Positions 47,634 to 59,295 of a stretch of 64,000 bases of DNA are shown here, piece by piece (within the stretch, counting starts at the first letter, position 1; each line of letters starts with the position of its first letter). The stretch spans positions 861,001-925,000 of the forward strand of contig CANJKZ010001036.1 of the NCBI GenBank assembly GCA_947471745.1. The letters run 5' to 3'. The notes beneath the pieces are model-generated. The model ran no database searches and was not told the origin of the DNA. It was given only the letters and a program-made list of their open reading frames with translations. The position numbers were made by a program, and so were the translations under genes. This stretch comes from Closterium sp. Naga37s-1 (Eukaryota; Streptophyta; Zygnematophyceae; Desmidiales; Closteriaceae).

Positions 47634-49486
47634 CTGACGCTTGGCGTGCCCAGTTTCCTGACGACGTTGAGCTTCCTCGTTGGCATGATCTGCTTCTGCA
47701 GAATGTGCCGATCTTTGATCTAGACTTTGATGCTATCCTTGCTGCCATGTATGCTTTTGCTGGTATTACTGAGGGTGACTGTTACCTGCGTGTCCCGCCC
47801 GACCCGGGCACTGTGGCTGCTGCTCTAGGTGCTAGTGCGACTGCTGCTCTAGGTGCTAGTGCGTCTGCTGCTCCAGGTGCTGGTACGTCTCCTCTCTCTG
47901 GTACTGCACCTACTGAGTCCCTTCACACTTTCACACTTGACTCTGGTGCTTCGCGCTCTTTCTTTAGAGACAGCACCACGCTCACGCCGCTCAGTCGGCC
48001 TGTTGCGGTCTCCCTTGCTGACCCCTCCGGGGGCCCAGTCCTTGCACACTCCTCCACGGTTCTACCGTGTCCTGCGGCCCCGCCGGGTTCTCCACCTGCC
48101 TTCAAGGTGCGTTACATTGCTCGAGGCTTCAGTCAGCGACAGGGAGTTGACTACTTCCAGACCTTCTCCCCCACCCCGAAGATGACTACTCTTCGGGTGT
48201 TGCTGCACGTAGCTGCTCAGCGTGACTACGAGTTACACTCCCTGGACTTCAGTACAGCCTTCCTGCAGGGCAGCCTGCACGAGGAGATCTGGCTGCGCCG
48301 ACCACCTGGTTTCACTGGGACGTTTCCTGCAGGTACCCAGTGGAGCCTCCGTCGGCCAGTCTACGGTCTCTGCCAGGCGCCTCGAGAGTGGCACGACACA
48401 CTCAGGACTACACTTGCGGCTCTTGGGTTTGCTCCTTCTATAGCAGACCCGTCGCTGTTTCTACGCACCGACACCTCGCTGCCGCCGTTCTACGTCCTAG
48501 TGTACGTCGACAACATCGTCTTTGCCACGGCTGACACTGAGGCACTGACGCTTGTGAAGTCCGAACTGCAGAAGAGACATACCTGCACTGACCTGGGTGA
48601 ACTGCGCAGCTATCTTGGCCTGCAGATCACCCAGGACAGAGCACGGCGCACCATCACACTGACTCAGTCACACATGGTGCACCAGGTCCTTCAGCGCTTC
48701 GGCTTCCAGTACTCCTCGCCACAGCTCACTCCTCTGTCTACCAGCCACTCGCTCTCAGCTCCACCTTCGGAAGAGTCCGTAGAGCCGAGTGGTCCGTACC
48801 CAGAGCTTGTGGGTTGCCTCATGTACCTGATGACTTGCACACGACCTGACCTCGTGTACCCTCTCAGCCTTTTGGCTCGCTACGTGGCTCCCGGTAGGCA
48901 CCGAAAGGTGCACTGGGATGCTGCGAAGAGGGTACTGCGTTACCTGTGCAGTACGTCGGGCATGGGGCTTGTGCTTGGAGGACGGGGTCCAATTGTCCTC
49001 ACTGGTCACGCAGACGCCTCCTGGGTTGACGACTCAGCTACGCAGAGGTCGTCACAGGGTTACACCTTCAGCCTTGGGTCCGGCTCGGTTTCTTGGCGGT
49101 CTACCCGCTCGTCTTCAGTTCTCAGCTCCAGTTGTGAGGCTGAGATCTATGTCGGAGCCATGGCTGCTCAGGAGCTACGCTGGCTCACCTACTTGCTGAC
49201 CGACTTGGGAGAGCAGCCTCGTTCGCCTCCAGTCCTGTACGTAGACAACAAGGCCATGATAGCCTTGTGTCAGGAGCAGAGACTGGAGCACAGAACGAAG
49301 CACATCGCTCTGCGATACTTCCTTGCTCGAGAGTTGCAGCAGTGTGGTCAGCTTCGTCTTGCGTACGTGGCCACTCGGGCCAACACTGCTGATGTCTTCA
49401 CCAAGGCACTTCCGCTTGGTGATCATCAGCGCTTTGTTACTGTGTTAGGCCTTGTGCCTACTTTGCCTCACTTACTTACTGCCTGA
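47576..49486 (+). CDS. Chimeric ORF: Copia-E protease region fused to Copia-B RT-RNase H (636 codons)
   Basis: The family-like part begins at about 47618 (FGRLTDAWRAQFPDD), continues to the protease site LDSGASRSFF (about 47940) and STVLPCPAAP, and at 48080 passes in frame into RT (GSPPAFKVRYIARGFSQRQG). RT and RNase H then run without a stop to PHLLTA. Integrase and linker are absent. The RT box is YVDN (about 48511), not YVDD, so polymerase activity is unlikely. At 48900 the codon is CGA where unit 1 has TGA (38614), so this copy keeps the older state. A stray 14-codon start precedes the conserved part; a real start is unknown. Identical-length copy at 57385-59295. Confidence 0.85.
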   Translation: MFPCPPSPLCCLCCCFGRLTDAWRAQFPDDVELPRWHDLLLQNVPIFDLDFDAILAAMYAFAGITEGDCYLRVPPDPGTVAAALGASATAALGASASAAPGAGTSPLSGTAPTESLHTFTLDSGASRSFFRDSTTLTPLSRPVAVSLADPSGGPVLAHSSTVLPCPAAPPGSPPAFKVRYIARGFSQRQGVDYFQTFSPTPKMTTLRVLLHVAAQRDYELHSLDFSTAFLQGSLHEEIWLRRPPGFTGTFPAGTQWSLRRPVYGLCQAPREWHDTLRTTLAALGFAPSIADPSLFLRTDTSLPPFYVLVYVDNIVFATADTEALTLVKSELQKRHTCTDLGELRSYLGLQITQDRARRTITLTQSHMVHQVLQRFGFQYSSPQLTPLSTSHSLSAPPSEESVEPSGPYPELVGCLMYLMTCTRPDLVYPLSLLARYVAPGRHRKVHWDAAKRVLRYLCSTSGMGLVLGGRGPIVLTGHADASWVDDSATQRSSQGYTFSLGSGSVSWRSTRSSSVLSSSCEAEIYVGAMAAQELRWLTYLLTDLGEQPRSPPVLYVDNKAMIALCQEQRLEHRTKHIALRYFLARELQQCGQLRLAYVATRANTADVFTKALPLGDHQRFVTVLGLVPTLPHLLTA

Positions 49487-49730
49487 CTCTGCCTGTACTG
49501 TGATCTATATATATACCTGCATGCTTGCACTTGCTAGGGTATGATCACTGTATTGTTTGTTCTCTTTTATATAACTCTGCATGTGAACTGGCCTTGTGGC
49601 CCTTTGCTTGTGCTCGGACTGTGTGGTGACTTTGTGATCCACCCTGAGCTTGCTTTGCTTTGCTTCTTCTCTTGACTGGTCTTGTGACCATTGCTTGCTC
49701 TTGCTATCCCCCACTTCGCCTATGGGGGTG

Positions 49731-49862
49731 TGTCAAACATATATGCTTAGTTGCATCTAGGCTGTATGGGGGCTAGCTTTAGGGGGTACACAAACCTTCT
49801 CGACATTCTACTCGTACCCCCCCCTTTCCCCTAATCATTCATTCTCGTCACTGATTCTAACA
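49731..49862 (+). repeat. Copia-B 3' LTR, unit 2 copy
   Basis: Copy of 39443-39574, followed by GGGTG and Copia-A gag as in unit 1. Confidence 0.93.
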
Positions 49863-49867
49863 GGGTG

Positions 49868-51131
49868 CTCGCCCTCCACCCTTGCCCCCTCCTACGCCTC
49901 TGCTGCTGATGCAGACGTCGCTGTTGCTGAGGACGTCGGGGCTGCTTCTGCTAGTGCGCAGCGCCGCAGCAGCAAGGGCAAGGGTGGCAGGGGTGGTGGA
50001 GGCGGCAGCGGTGGTGGTGGAGGTGGCAGCGGGAGTGGTGGTGGGGGCAGCAGTGGAGGTAGTGGAGGCAGTGGAGGTGGTGGCAGCGGTGGGACTGGTG
50101 GCGGGAGTGGGGGCTCTTGTGGCGGTGGTGGAGGCAGCGGTGGGAGTGGCGGCAGTGGAGGCGGTGGGACTGGAGGCGGTAGGGCTGGACCTAGGCATGG
50201 AGGCCCTGGTGGTGGCCAGCGGCAGCAGCAGCAGCGTCGGAGCGAGACCCAGTCGCCCCAGCAGCTTCCTGAGTGGTTGTTTCAGCGTGGGACGTCTGGG
50301 GGTAGTGATAGCTGCCCGTATGTCATTCGCACGGGTGTTTGTGCTGGTCAGACATGCGGGAAGCTTCACACTCAGCACCGCTGCTTCTCCCGCCTCGACG
50401 ACGCTTGGCGTGCTGACTTTGGCGACGACGTCGATCTCCCTCGCTGGGCAGATCTGCTTAGGTCTAGGATTGCTATATTTGACCTAGACTTTGATGCTAT
50501 TCTTTCTGCTATGTATGCTTTGTCTATTCGTGCTGAGGGTGACTGTTACCGGTGTGTGCTGCCTGACCCAGGTATACCTGCTGCTGCTCTAGGTGCTAGT
50601 GAGTCTGGTACTCTCCCTGGTACTGCGCCTGCTCAAGCCTTGCACACCTTCACGTTGGACTCAGGCGCCTCGCGCTGTTTCTTTCGTGACAGCACCACTC
50701 TCACTCCTCTCCCTGCACCTGTCCCGGTCAGACTGGCTGACCCCTCTGGGGGCCCGGTCGTTGCCCGTTCCTCCACTGTCCTCCCGTGTCCGGCGGTTCC
50801 GTCCGGCTCACTGTCAGGTCTTCACCTCCCCTCGTTCTCTACAAACTTGGTGAGTACTTCTGCCCTCCAGGATGCGATGGTCACTACCACCACTCCTGGG
50901 GGTCAGCGTGTGTCGATCTGCACGTGCACACAGACGGGGCGTCACCTGGCTACGTTCACTCGTCGGCCAGGGTCGAGTCTGTACACACTGGCTACCGAGC
51001 CTCCTCAGGTAGCTGCATCTGCTCAGGTGTCCGCGTCAGGTCAGGTAGCCGCCTCTTGCTCGTGTCGCCTCCTGTCGCACCAGACTCTTCTGTGGCATGC
51101 ACTCCCGTCTTCTTGTCTCTGGTCTACCTAG
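49868..51131 (+). pseudogene. Copia-A gag C-terminus and protease, unit 2 copy
   Basis: Copy of 39580-40843 with a few substitutions; it shares the 41-bp deletion and the same aberrant end, so the deletion predates the duplication. Confidence 0.9.
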
Positions 51132-54100
51132 GTCTCTGCCTCCCCTCCCGCCCTCACGTGCCCCGCCCAGCCTTCCGTGCGTCGAGGGACGGCAGCACGC
51201 CACTCCTCACTCCTCGTTTCCCCCAACGACTGCTCCACTGCAGACTCTCCACATGGACGTGTGGGGCCCAGCCCGCGTCAGTGGACAGGGCCGCGAGCGG
51301 TACTTTCTGCTGGTAGTTGACGACTACACGCGGTACACCATGGTCTTCCCCTTGCGTAGCAAGGGTGAAGTCGTTGATGTCTTGATCCTTTGGATCCGCA
51401 CTGTCCGTCTCCAGCTCCGCGAGCGGTTCGGCCAGGACCTTCCTCTCCTGCGTCTGCACTGTGACAGAGGTGGTGAGTTCTCCTCCAACCTCTTGCGGGA
51501 CTTTTGTCGTGGGGAGGGCATTCTCCAGTCGTTCACGCTTCCAAACTCCCCTCAGCAAAATGGGATTGCTGAGCGCCGCATTGGCTTAGTCATGGAGGTC
51601 GCTCGTACCTCCATGATCCATGCGGCTGCTCCCCATTTTTTGTGGCCGTTTGCGGTCCGGTACGCTGCGCATCAGCTCAACCTCTGGCCCCGTGTCTCCT
51701 TGTCGGAGACCTCGCATACACTGCGTTGGATGGGGAAGGTTGGCGATGCATCGGTGTTCCGGGTCTGGGGTTCTTGTGCCTTTGTTCGCGATACGTCCGC
51801 GGACAAGATCTCCGCCTGTGCTATCCCCTGCGTCTTCCTTGGCTTTGTCCTTGACGCGCCTGGCTGGCAGTTTTACCACCCCACCTCGCGCTGTCTCCTC
51901 CCGTCTCAGGACGTCACGTTCGACGAGTCGGTTCCCTTCTACCATCTCTTCCCCTACCGCTCTGCCCCTCCCCCGCCCCCACCGCTCTTCCTTGCTCCCG
52001 GTCCGCCTCCGGTAGACCCCCTCCCGCCCCAGGGTCCTGCTCCCTCAGGTGTGTCTCAGGTAGACCCTCTCCCTGGTAATGCGCTTGTCGAGGTAGCTGA
52101 CGGCTCAGGTGCTGCTCCAGGTGCTGCGTCTGGGGGTGCTGCGTCTGGAGATGCGGAGCCGGGGGGTGCGGGGTCTGAGGGTGCTGGGTCTGGGGGTGCT
52201 GAGCCTGAGGGTGTTGAGCCTGGGGGTGCTGAGTCGGAGGGTGCGGAGTCTGGGGGTGCTGAGCCTCGGGTTGCTCCTTCGTCTGGAGGTCCTGCTGGTG
52301 CTTCGCCGCGACTGTCTCCGCAGCAGCTGCGTGAGTGGCTTGTTCTGCGCGCACGCCTTCGGAGTGGAGCTCCCGGAGCTGGAGGCGCTGGAGACGCTGG
52401 AGCTTGCGGTGCTGGAGTTACTACTGGAGCTGGTGGTACTGGAGGTACTGCGGCTGGTGGTCCTGGAGGTGCTCGTACCAGGGGTGCTGGAGCTGCCAGG
52501 ACTGGTGGTGTTGGGGGCGCTGGAGCTGGAGACCCTACGGAGCCTGGAGCTGCTGGAGCTGGAGGCTCTTGCGCTGGTGGAGCTGGCACTGGAGGCGCTG
52601 GAGCTGGAGGAGCTGGAATTGGAGGCATTGGCGCGGGAGGCGCTGGACCTGCAGGAGCTGGAGCTACTGACCCTGGAGCTGGAGGTGCTGGAGGCACTGT
52701 GCGGTCGCGACCGTACTTCGTTCCCCTGCTTCAGCAGGTTCTTGGTGTCCCGTCATCTACTGGCCTTACTCCTCCCTTACTGTGTCCATCGCCTGGCCAA
52801 TCGCAGCCGCCGTTACAGCCAGCCTCCCCACTGCCTGCTCCCTCTCCTTACAGTGAGCAGTCCGGCGGTCTTACAGAGCGTCGTGAGCCTGCGTCTCGTC
52901 CTGTCTTGCCTGTTTGCACTGCTCGTTGCGCTCCTCGTTCGCGTCCTCCTCCTGTCCCCGGCACGCACGCTATGGCACTCCGTCCTTCCTCTGTTCCACT
53001 GCGTGTTCCTCTGCCTGCTCCTCCTGAGTCCTCTCTTCCTGAGGTCCTTGACCCTGAGTCTGACCGCGCTCGTGGTGCTAGTCTCACTGTCTCTCGTCTC
53101 CTCGCCTCTGTTGTCACAGACCCTTCTTTTGAGTCTGCTGCTGCGTCTGCTCTCGTTGCTGAGCTGCTTGACTTTGCTGCTGCCTGCCGTCTAGACTACG
53201 CCACTGCTCTTGTTGCTGAGTCAGCGTCTGCCAGTCCTCCGTCCGTCGGGGGTGAGTGTGCTCTTGGCACGGACGTCCTTGAGGACAGGCAAGAGGACTT
53301 TGAGTGTCTTGCAGCTGCTGTACCTCGTTTTGCGTCCATGCTACTTGCCCCTAAGGGAGACCCGGATGCACCAGACATCCCGACCACGCGCTCTTATGCA
53401 GAGGCGATTACGGGTCCTTACTCCTCTCAGTGGCAGGCAGCCATGGATGCCGAGATGGCATCCTGGAAGTCCACAGGCACCTACGTCGACGAGGTTCCCC
53501 CACCTGGGGCGAACATAGTCGATGGCATGTGGATCTTCAGGGTGAAGCGGCCGTCGGGTTCTCCGCCTGCCTTCAAGGCGCGTTACGTTGCTCGAGGCTT
53601 CAGTCAGCGACAGGGAGTTGACTACTTCCAGACCTTCTCCCCCACCCCGAAGATGACTACTCTTCGGGTGTTGCTGCACGTCGCTGCTCAGCATGACTAT
53701 GAGCTGCACTCTCTTGACTTCACCACAACTTTCCTGCAGGGCAGTCTGCGCCGCCCACCTGGCTTCACTAAGTCTTTTCCTACAGCTACTCAGTGGAGCC
53801 TCCGGCGGCCAGTCTACGGTCTCCGCCAGGAGCCTTGCGAGTGGCACGACACACTGAGGACTACACTTGCGGCTCTTGGGTTTGCTCCTGCTACTGCTGA
53901 CCCGTCGCTGTTTCTACGCACCGACACCTCGCTGTTGCCGTTCTACGTCCTCGTCTACGTCGACGACCTCGTCTTTGCCACTGCTGGCACTGAGGCACTG
54001 ACCCTTGTGAAGTCAGAGCGGCAGGATAGACACACCTGCACTGACGTGGATGAACTGCGCAGCTATCTTGGCTTGCAGATCACCCGGGACAGAGCACGGC

Positions 54101-54927
54101 GCACCATCACCCTGTCTCAGTCACACATGGTGCACCAGGTCCTTCAGCGCTTCGGCTTCCAGTTCTCCTCGCCATAGCCCACTCCTCTGTCTACCAGCCA
54201 CTCGCTCTCAGCTCCACCTTCGGACGAGTCCGTAGAGCCGAGTGGTCCGTATCCAGAGCTTGTGGGTTGCCTCATGTACCTGATGACGTGCACACGACCT
54301 GACCTCGCGTACCCTCTCAGCCTTCTGGCTTGCTACGTGGCTCCCGGTAGGCACCAAAAGGTGCACTGGGATGCTGCGAAGAGGGTACTGCGTTACTTGT
54401 GCAGTACGTCGGGCATGGGGCTTGTGCTTGGAGGACGGGGTCCAGTTGTCCTCACCGGTCACGCAGACGCTTCCTGGGTTGACGACTCAGCTACGCAGCG
54501 GTCGTCACAGGGTTACACCTTCAGCCTTGGCTCTGGCTCTATTTCCTGGTGGTCTACCCGCTCGTCTTCGGTTCTCAGCTCCAGTTGTGAGGCTGAGTTC
54601 TACGCAGGGGCCATGGCTGCACAGGAGCTACGCTGGCTCACCTACTTGCTGACCGACTTGGGAGAGCAGCCTCGTTCGCCTCCAGTTCTGTACGTAGACA
54701 ACAAGGCCATGATTGCCTTGTGTCGGAAGCACAGAACGAAGCACATCGCTCTGCGATACTTCCTTGCTCGAGAGTTGCAGCAGCGTGGCCAGCTTCGTCT
54801 TGCGTACGTGGCCACTAGGGCCAACACTGCTGATATATTCACCAAGGCACTTCTGCCTGGTGATCATCAGCGCTTCTCTACTGTGTTAGTCCTCGTACCT
54901 ACTTTGCCTCACTTGCTTACTGCGTGA
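51097..54927 (+). pseudogene. Copia-A pol, unit 2 copy
   Basis: Copy of 40809-44639 with the same TAG (54175-54177), the same in-frame losses in RT and RNase H, and about ten amino-acid differences from unit 1 in the first 1026 codons (for example DKISAC for DKLSAC, VTDPSF for VTYPSF). Confidence 0.9.
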
Positions 54928-55153
54928 CTTTGCTTGTACTGTGATCTATATATATATCTGCATGCTTGCACTTGCTAGGGTATAATCACTGTATTGTTGT
55001 TCTCTTTTATATAACTCTGCATGTGAACTGGCCTTGTAGCCCTTTGCTTGTGCTCGGAATGTGTGGTGACATTGTCATCCACCCTGAGCTTGCTTTGCTT
55101 TTCTTGACTGGTCTTGTGACCAGTTGTTCTCCCCCACTTTGCCTATGGGGGTG

Positions 55154-55285
55154 TGTCAAACTTATATATAGCTTACATTGTGTAGGCTGTAGTGGGGTAG
55201 CCCATAAGGGGTACAACCCAATTAGGGTTAGTACTTGTACCCAACTCTTTGCTAGTTCATTCATTCTCGTTCGTTCTTTCTGACA
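55154..55285 (+). repeat. Copia-A 3' LTR, unit 2 copy
   Basis: Copy of 44866-44997, followed by CCACG and the Gypsy-1 gag piece. Confidence 0.93.
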
Positions 55286-55718
55286 CCACGCATCCCACGT
55301 GCGATATTGGGGCACCTCTACGAAATACGACAGCGCCCAGGGTCCGGTTTGTCCTTCCCGTGTCGGTAGAGTCGCATAGTCCATCAGCTTCGTGACAATG
55401 ACACGCCAACAGTCCATGGCAGGTCCTCGCAGCAGCGACACGGCGTAGCGAATCTTCGCCGTATCCTCTGAGACATAGTTGGCGTAAAAAAATACGTTCA
55501 ACGTGAACAACTGAGCCTGAACGGTAGGACCACCCCGTTGACTTGGGTCAAAGCATGGCGGACGCTACGGCTTCAGCGGCATCGGTGACGGCAGTGCCGA
55601 ATCATTGGTCGGTGCCAAAATCATGACGCGAGGCTGGCTCCTGGCCGCATTCGTCGCTTCGGGGTGTGTCGTGCCGTGGTCGTCGTCTCCGTCGTGGCGG
55701 ACGACGCCATCACTGGCC
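55286..55718 (-). pseudogene. Gypsy-1 gag fragment, unit 2 copy
   Basis: Copy of 44998-45430. The gag start region is absent because of the 489-bp deletion; the fragment runs straight into Copia-E leader repeats. Confidence 0.85.
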
Positions 55719-56722
55719 CGTAGTGGCCCCCCCCTTGAGGCCCGTAGCGGCCCCCTTGAGGCCCGTAGCGGCCCCCCTTGCGGCCCGTTAGGCCCCCTTG
55801 CGGCCCGTAGTGGCCCCTTGCGGCCCGTTAGGCCCCTTCGCGGCCCGTCGCGGCCCCCTTCGCGGCCCGTCGCGGCACCTTCACGGCCCGTAGTGGCCCC
55901 CTTGAGGCCCGTGGCGGCCCCCCTTGAGGCCCGTAGCGGCCCCCCCTTGCGGCCCGTTAGGCCCCCTTGCGGCCCGTAGTGGCCCCTTCGTGGCCCGTTA
56001 GGTCCGTTGCGGCCCCCCCCTTCGCGGCCCGTTAGGCCCATTCGCGGCCCGTTAGGCCCATTCGCGGCCCGTTAGGTCCGTCGCGGCCCCCCTTCGCGGC
56101 CCGCCCAGGCCCTTCCCCGGCCCCATTCGCGGCCCGTTAGGCCCCGTCGCGGCTTGTCGCGGCCCCTTCGCGGCCCGTTAGGCCAGTTGTGGCCCCCTTT
56201 GCGGCCCGCCCCGGCCCTTCCCCGGCCCCGTCCCGGCCCTGTCCCGGACCTGCCCCGACCCCGACCCTGCCCCGACCCTGTCGCGGCCCCGTCCCGGACC
56301 TCCCCCGACCCTGGCCCTGGCCCGGCCCCGTCGTGGCCCCGTCCCGGACCTACCCCGACCTTGTCGCGGCTCTGTCCCGGACCTGTCGCGGCCTCGCCCC
56401 GGCTCTGCCCCGGCCCTGCCCCGACTCAGCCCTTGCCCTGCTCCTGTGCTGTCGCGGCCCTGCCTCGGCCCGGCCCCGCATCTCTTACGGCCCGGCCCCG
56501 GCCCTACCCCGGACCTGTCCCAGTCCTGCCCCGACCCTCCCCCGGCCCTGCCCCGGCCTCGCCTCTGGTAAGCGCACCGCCGAGCCGAGCCGCACTGCCG
56601 AACCGCACTGCTCCACCGTGCCGTGCCGCCCTGTCGAGCCGCCCTGCCAAGCCGCGCTGCCCTGCCTAGCCTGCTTAGCTGAGTTGCACTGCTGCTGCTG
56701 CTAGCCTACTGCTGCTGCTGTC
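55719..56722 (+). repeat. Copia-E leader repeats, unit 2 copy
   Basis: Copy of about 45920-46913 without the preceding LTR, PBS and box. It contains a small extra repeat near 55840-55870 relative to unit 1. Confidence 0.85.
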
Positions 56723-57442
56723 ATGGCTAGTCTCAGTGTCCTTACTTTTGATGCTGAGGGTCGGGCAGTTGACTTTGAGGTCTGGCTAGATGATCTGCAG
56801 CTTTTCCTACAGTGCGATAGCAAGGGCGGTCTCTCACTGTTTGATCTCACGTCTGGCGCCTCTACTGCCCCTGCTGCTGATGCTGACAGTACTGTTCGCT
56901 CGCAGTAGACCACGCGCGATGCTGCTGCCCGCCTTGCTGTGCGTAGTCACCTACCGTCTACTGAGCGCGCGCACTTTAGTCAATATAAGAGTGCTAAGAC
57001 TCTGTACGACGCTGTAGTTGCACGCTACAGCTCCCCTGCCACTGCTGCCCTCAGCCGCCTCATGCTGCCGTACATTTTTCCTGACCTAGCCGCCTTTGCC
57101 ACAGTTGCTGACCTGGTTGCTCACCTTCGCACCAGTGACGCTCGCTACCGCGCTGCCCTTCCCACTGCGTTCCTTCCCACGAACTCCCCCCCCATGTACA
57201 TCACCCTTTACTACCTAGTCACCCGCCTCCCTGACTCTCTCTCTTCAGTCAGGGACCACTTTCTCTCCCTTTGCCCCACCGAGCTGACTGTCGACTTGCT
57301 AGAGGAGCGCCTTGCTGCAGCTGAGAAGAGTATCTTAGCTGTAGGTGCTTCTCGCGGCGACCGTCGCACCCCCTTCTTTGAGGGGTGTTCCCCTGTCCCC
57401 CTTCTCCCCTCTGTTGCCTCTGCTGCTGCTTCGGCCGCTTGA
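56723..57442 (+). pseudogene. Copia-E gag, unit 2 copy
   Basis: Copy of 46914-47633 with the same stop (56906-56908) and the same internal deletion, so both predate the duplication. Confidence 0.9.
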
Positions 57443-59295
57443 CTGACGCTTGGCGTGCCCAGTTTCCTGACGACGTTGAGCTTCCTCGTTGGCATGATCT
57501 GCTTCTGCAGAATGTGCCGATCTTTGATCTAGACTTTGATGCTATCCTTGCTGCCATGTATGCTTTTGCTGGTATTACTGAGGGTGACTGTTACCTGCGT
57601 GTCCCGCCCGACCCGGGCACTGTGGCTGCTGCTCTAGGTGCTAGTGCGACTGCTGCTCTAGGTGCTAGTGCGTCTGCTGCTCCAGGTGCTGGTACGTCTC
57701 CTCTCTCTGGTACTGCACCTACTGAGTCCCTTCACACTTTCACACTTGACTCTGGTGCTTCGCGCTCTTTCTTTAGAGACAGCACCACGCTCACGCCGCT
57801 CAGTCGGCCTGTTGCGGTCTCCCTTGCTGACCCCTCCGGGGGCCCAGTCCTTGCACACTCCTCCACGGTTCTACCGTGTCCTGCGGCCCCGCCGGGTTCT
57901 CCACCTGCCTTCAAGGTGCGTTACATTGCTCGAGGCTTCAGTCAGCGACAGGGAGTTGACTACTTCCAGACCTTCTCCCCCACCCCGAAGATGACTACTC
58001 TTCGGGTGTTGCTGCACGTAGCTGCTCAGCGTGACTACGAGTTACACTCCCTGGACTTCAGTACAGCCTTCCTGCAGGGCAGCCTGCACGAGGAGATCTG
58101 GCTGCGCCGACCACCTGGTTTCACTGGGACGTTTCCTGCAGGTACCCAGTGGAGCCTCCGTCGGCCAGTCTACGGTCTCTGCCAGGCGCCTCGAGAGTGG
58201 CACGACACACTCAGGACTACACTTGCGGCTCTTGGGTTTGCTCCTTCTATAGCAGACCCGTCGCTGTTTCTACGCACCGACACCTCGCTGCCGCCGTTCT
58301 ACGTCCTAGTGTACGTCGACAACATCGTCTTTGCCACGGCTGACACTGAGGCACTGACGCTTGTGAAGTCCGAACTGCAGAAGAGACATACCTGCACTGA
58401 CCTGGGTGAACTGCGCAGCTATCTTGGCCTGCAGATCACCCAGGACAGAGCACGGCGCACCATCACACTGACTCAGTCACACATGGTGCACCAGGTCCTT
58501 CAGCGCTTCGGCTTCCAGTACTCCTCGCCACAGCTCACTCCTCTGTCTACCAGCCACTCGCTCTCAGCTCCACCTTCGGAAGAGTCCGTAGAGCCGAGTG
58601 GTCCGTACCCAGAGCTTGTGGGTTGCCTCATGTACCTGATGACTTGCACACGACCTGACCTCGTGTACCCTCTCAGCCTTTTGGCTCGCTACGTGGCTCC
58701 CGGTAGGCACCGAAAGGTGCACTGGGATGCTGCGAAGAGGGTACTGCGTTACCTGTGCAGTACGTCGGGCATGGGGCTTGTGCTTGGAGGACGGGGTCCA
58801 ATTGTCCTCACTGGTCACGCAGACGCCTCCTGGGTTGACGACTCAGCTACGCAGAGGTCGTCACAGGGTTACACCTTCAGCCTTGGGTCCGGCTCGGTTT
58901 CTTGGCGGTCTACCCGCTCGTCTTCAGTTCTCAGCTCCAGTTGTGAGGCTGAGATCTATGTCGGAGCCATGGCTGCTCAGGAGCTACGCTGGCTCACCTA
59001 CTTGCTGACCGACTTGGGAGAGCAGCCTCGTTCGCCTCCAGTCCTGTACGTAGACAACAAGGCCATGATAGCCTTGTGTCAGGAGCAGAGACTGGAGCAC
59101 AGAACGAAGCACATCGCTCTGCGATACTTCCTTGCTCGAGAGTTGCAGCAGTGTGGTCAGCTTCGTCTTGCGTACGTGGCCACTCGGGCCAACACTGCTG
59201 ATGTCTTCACCAAGGCACTTCCGCTTGGTGATCATCAGCGCTTTGTTACTGTGTTAGGCCTTGTGCCTACTTTGCCTCACTTACTTACTGCCTGA
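57385..59295 (+). CDS. Chimeric Copia-E/Copia-B ORF, second copy (636 codons)
   Basis: Same length and, as far as I can compare the translations, the same protein as 47576-49486. It crosses the junction of units 2 and 3 at 57889. It keeps the protease site, lacks integrase and has the YVDN box. Confidence 0.85.
   Translation: MFPCPPSPLCCLCCCFGRLTDAWRAQFPDDVELPRWHDLLLQNVPIFDLDFDAILAAMYAFAGITEGDCYLRVPPDPGTVAAALGASATAALGASASAAPGAGTSPLSGTAPTESLHTFTLDSGASRSFFRDSTTLTPLSRPVAVSLADPSGGPVLAHSSTVLPCPAAPPGSPPAFKVRYIARGFSQRQGVDYFQTFSPTPKMTTLRVLLHVAAQRDYELHSLDFSTAFLQGSLHEEIWLRRPPGFTGTFPAGTQWSLRRPVYGLCQAPREWHDTLRTTLAALGFAPSIADPSLFLRTDTSLPPFYVLVYVDNIVFATADTEALTLVKSELQKRHTCTDLGELRSYLGLQITQDRARRTITLTQSHMVHQVLQRFGFQYSSPQLTPLSTSHSLSAPPSEESVEPSGPYPELVGCLMYLMTCTRPDLVYPLSLLARYVAPGRHRKVHWDAAKRVLRYLCSTSGMGLVLGGRGPIVLTGHADASWVDDSATQRSSQGYTFSLGSGSVSWRSTRSSSVLSSSCEAEIYVGAMAAQELRWLTYLLTDLGEQPRSPPVLYVDNKAMIALCQEQRLEHRTKHIALRYFLARELQQCGQLRLAYVATRANTADVFTKALPLGDHQRFVTVLGLVPTLPHLLTA

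Larger units (their letters stand above)
37792..48079 (+). repeat. Tandem unit 1 (10,288 bp)
   Basis: Sequence from the Copia-B RT (37792) through 3' Copia-B, 3' Copia-A, Gypsy-1 gag N-terminus and 5' Copia-E (to 48079) recurs head to tail from 48080. The offset of 10,288 bp is constant across all features from 37792 to 45430. Junction: the short shared string CCGCCGGG. Confidence 0.92.
45693..48079 (+). mobile_element. Copia-E: 5' part of a short-LTR Ty1/copia element
   Basis: LTR, PBS, box, C-rich leader, gag and protease region of a fifth element of the lineage. At 48080 it is joined to Copia-B RT by the tandem-repeat junction, so its own pol and 3' LTR are not seen. gag has a stop and an internal deletion. 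The expected left TSD is GTGGT (45688-45692); its partner is beyond the window. Confidence 0.88.
48080..57888 (+). repeat. Tandem unit 2 (9,809 bp)
   Basis: It repeats unit 1 from the Copia-B RT to the Copia-E protease, but lacks 489 bp of unit 1 (45431-45919: the Gypsy-1 gag start and the Copia-E LTR, PBS and box). The deletion joins at GGCC near 55715-55718. Small length differences in the leader account for the net 479-bp shorter unit. Confidence 0.92.
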
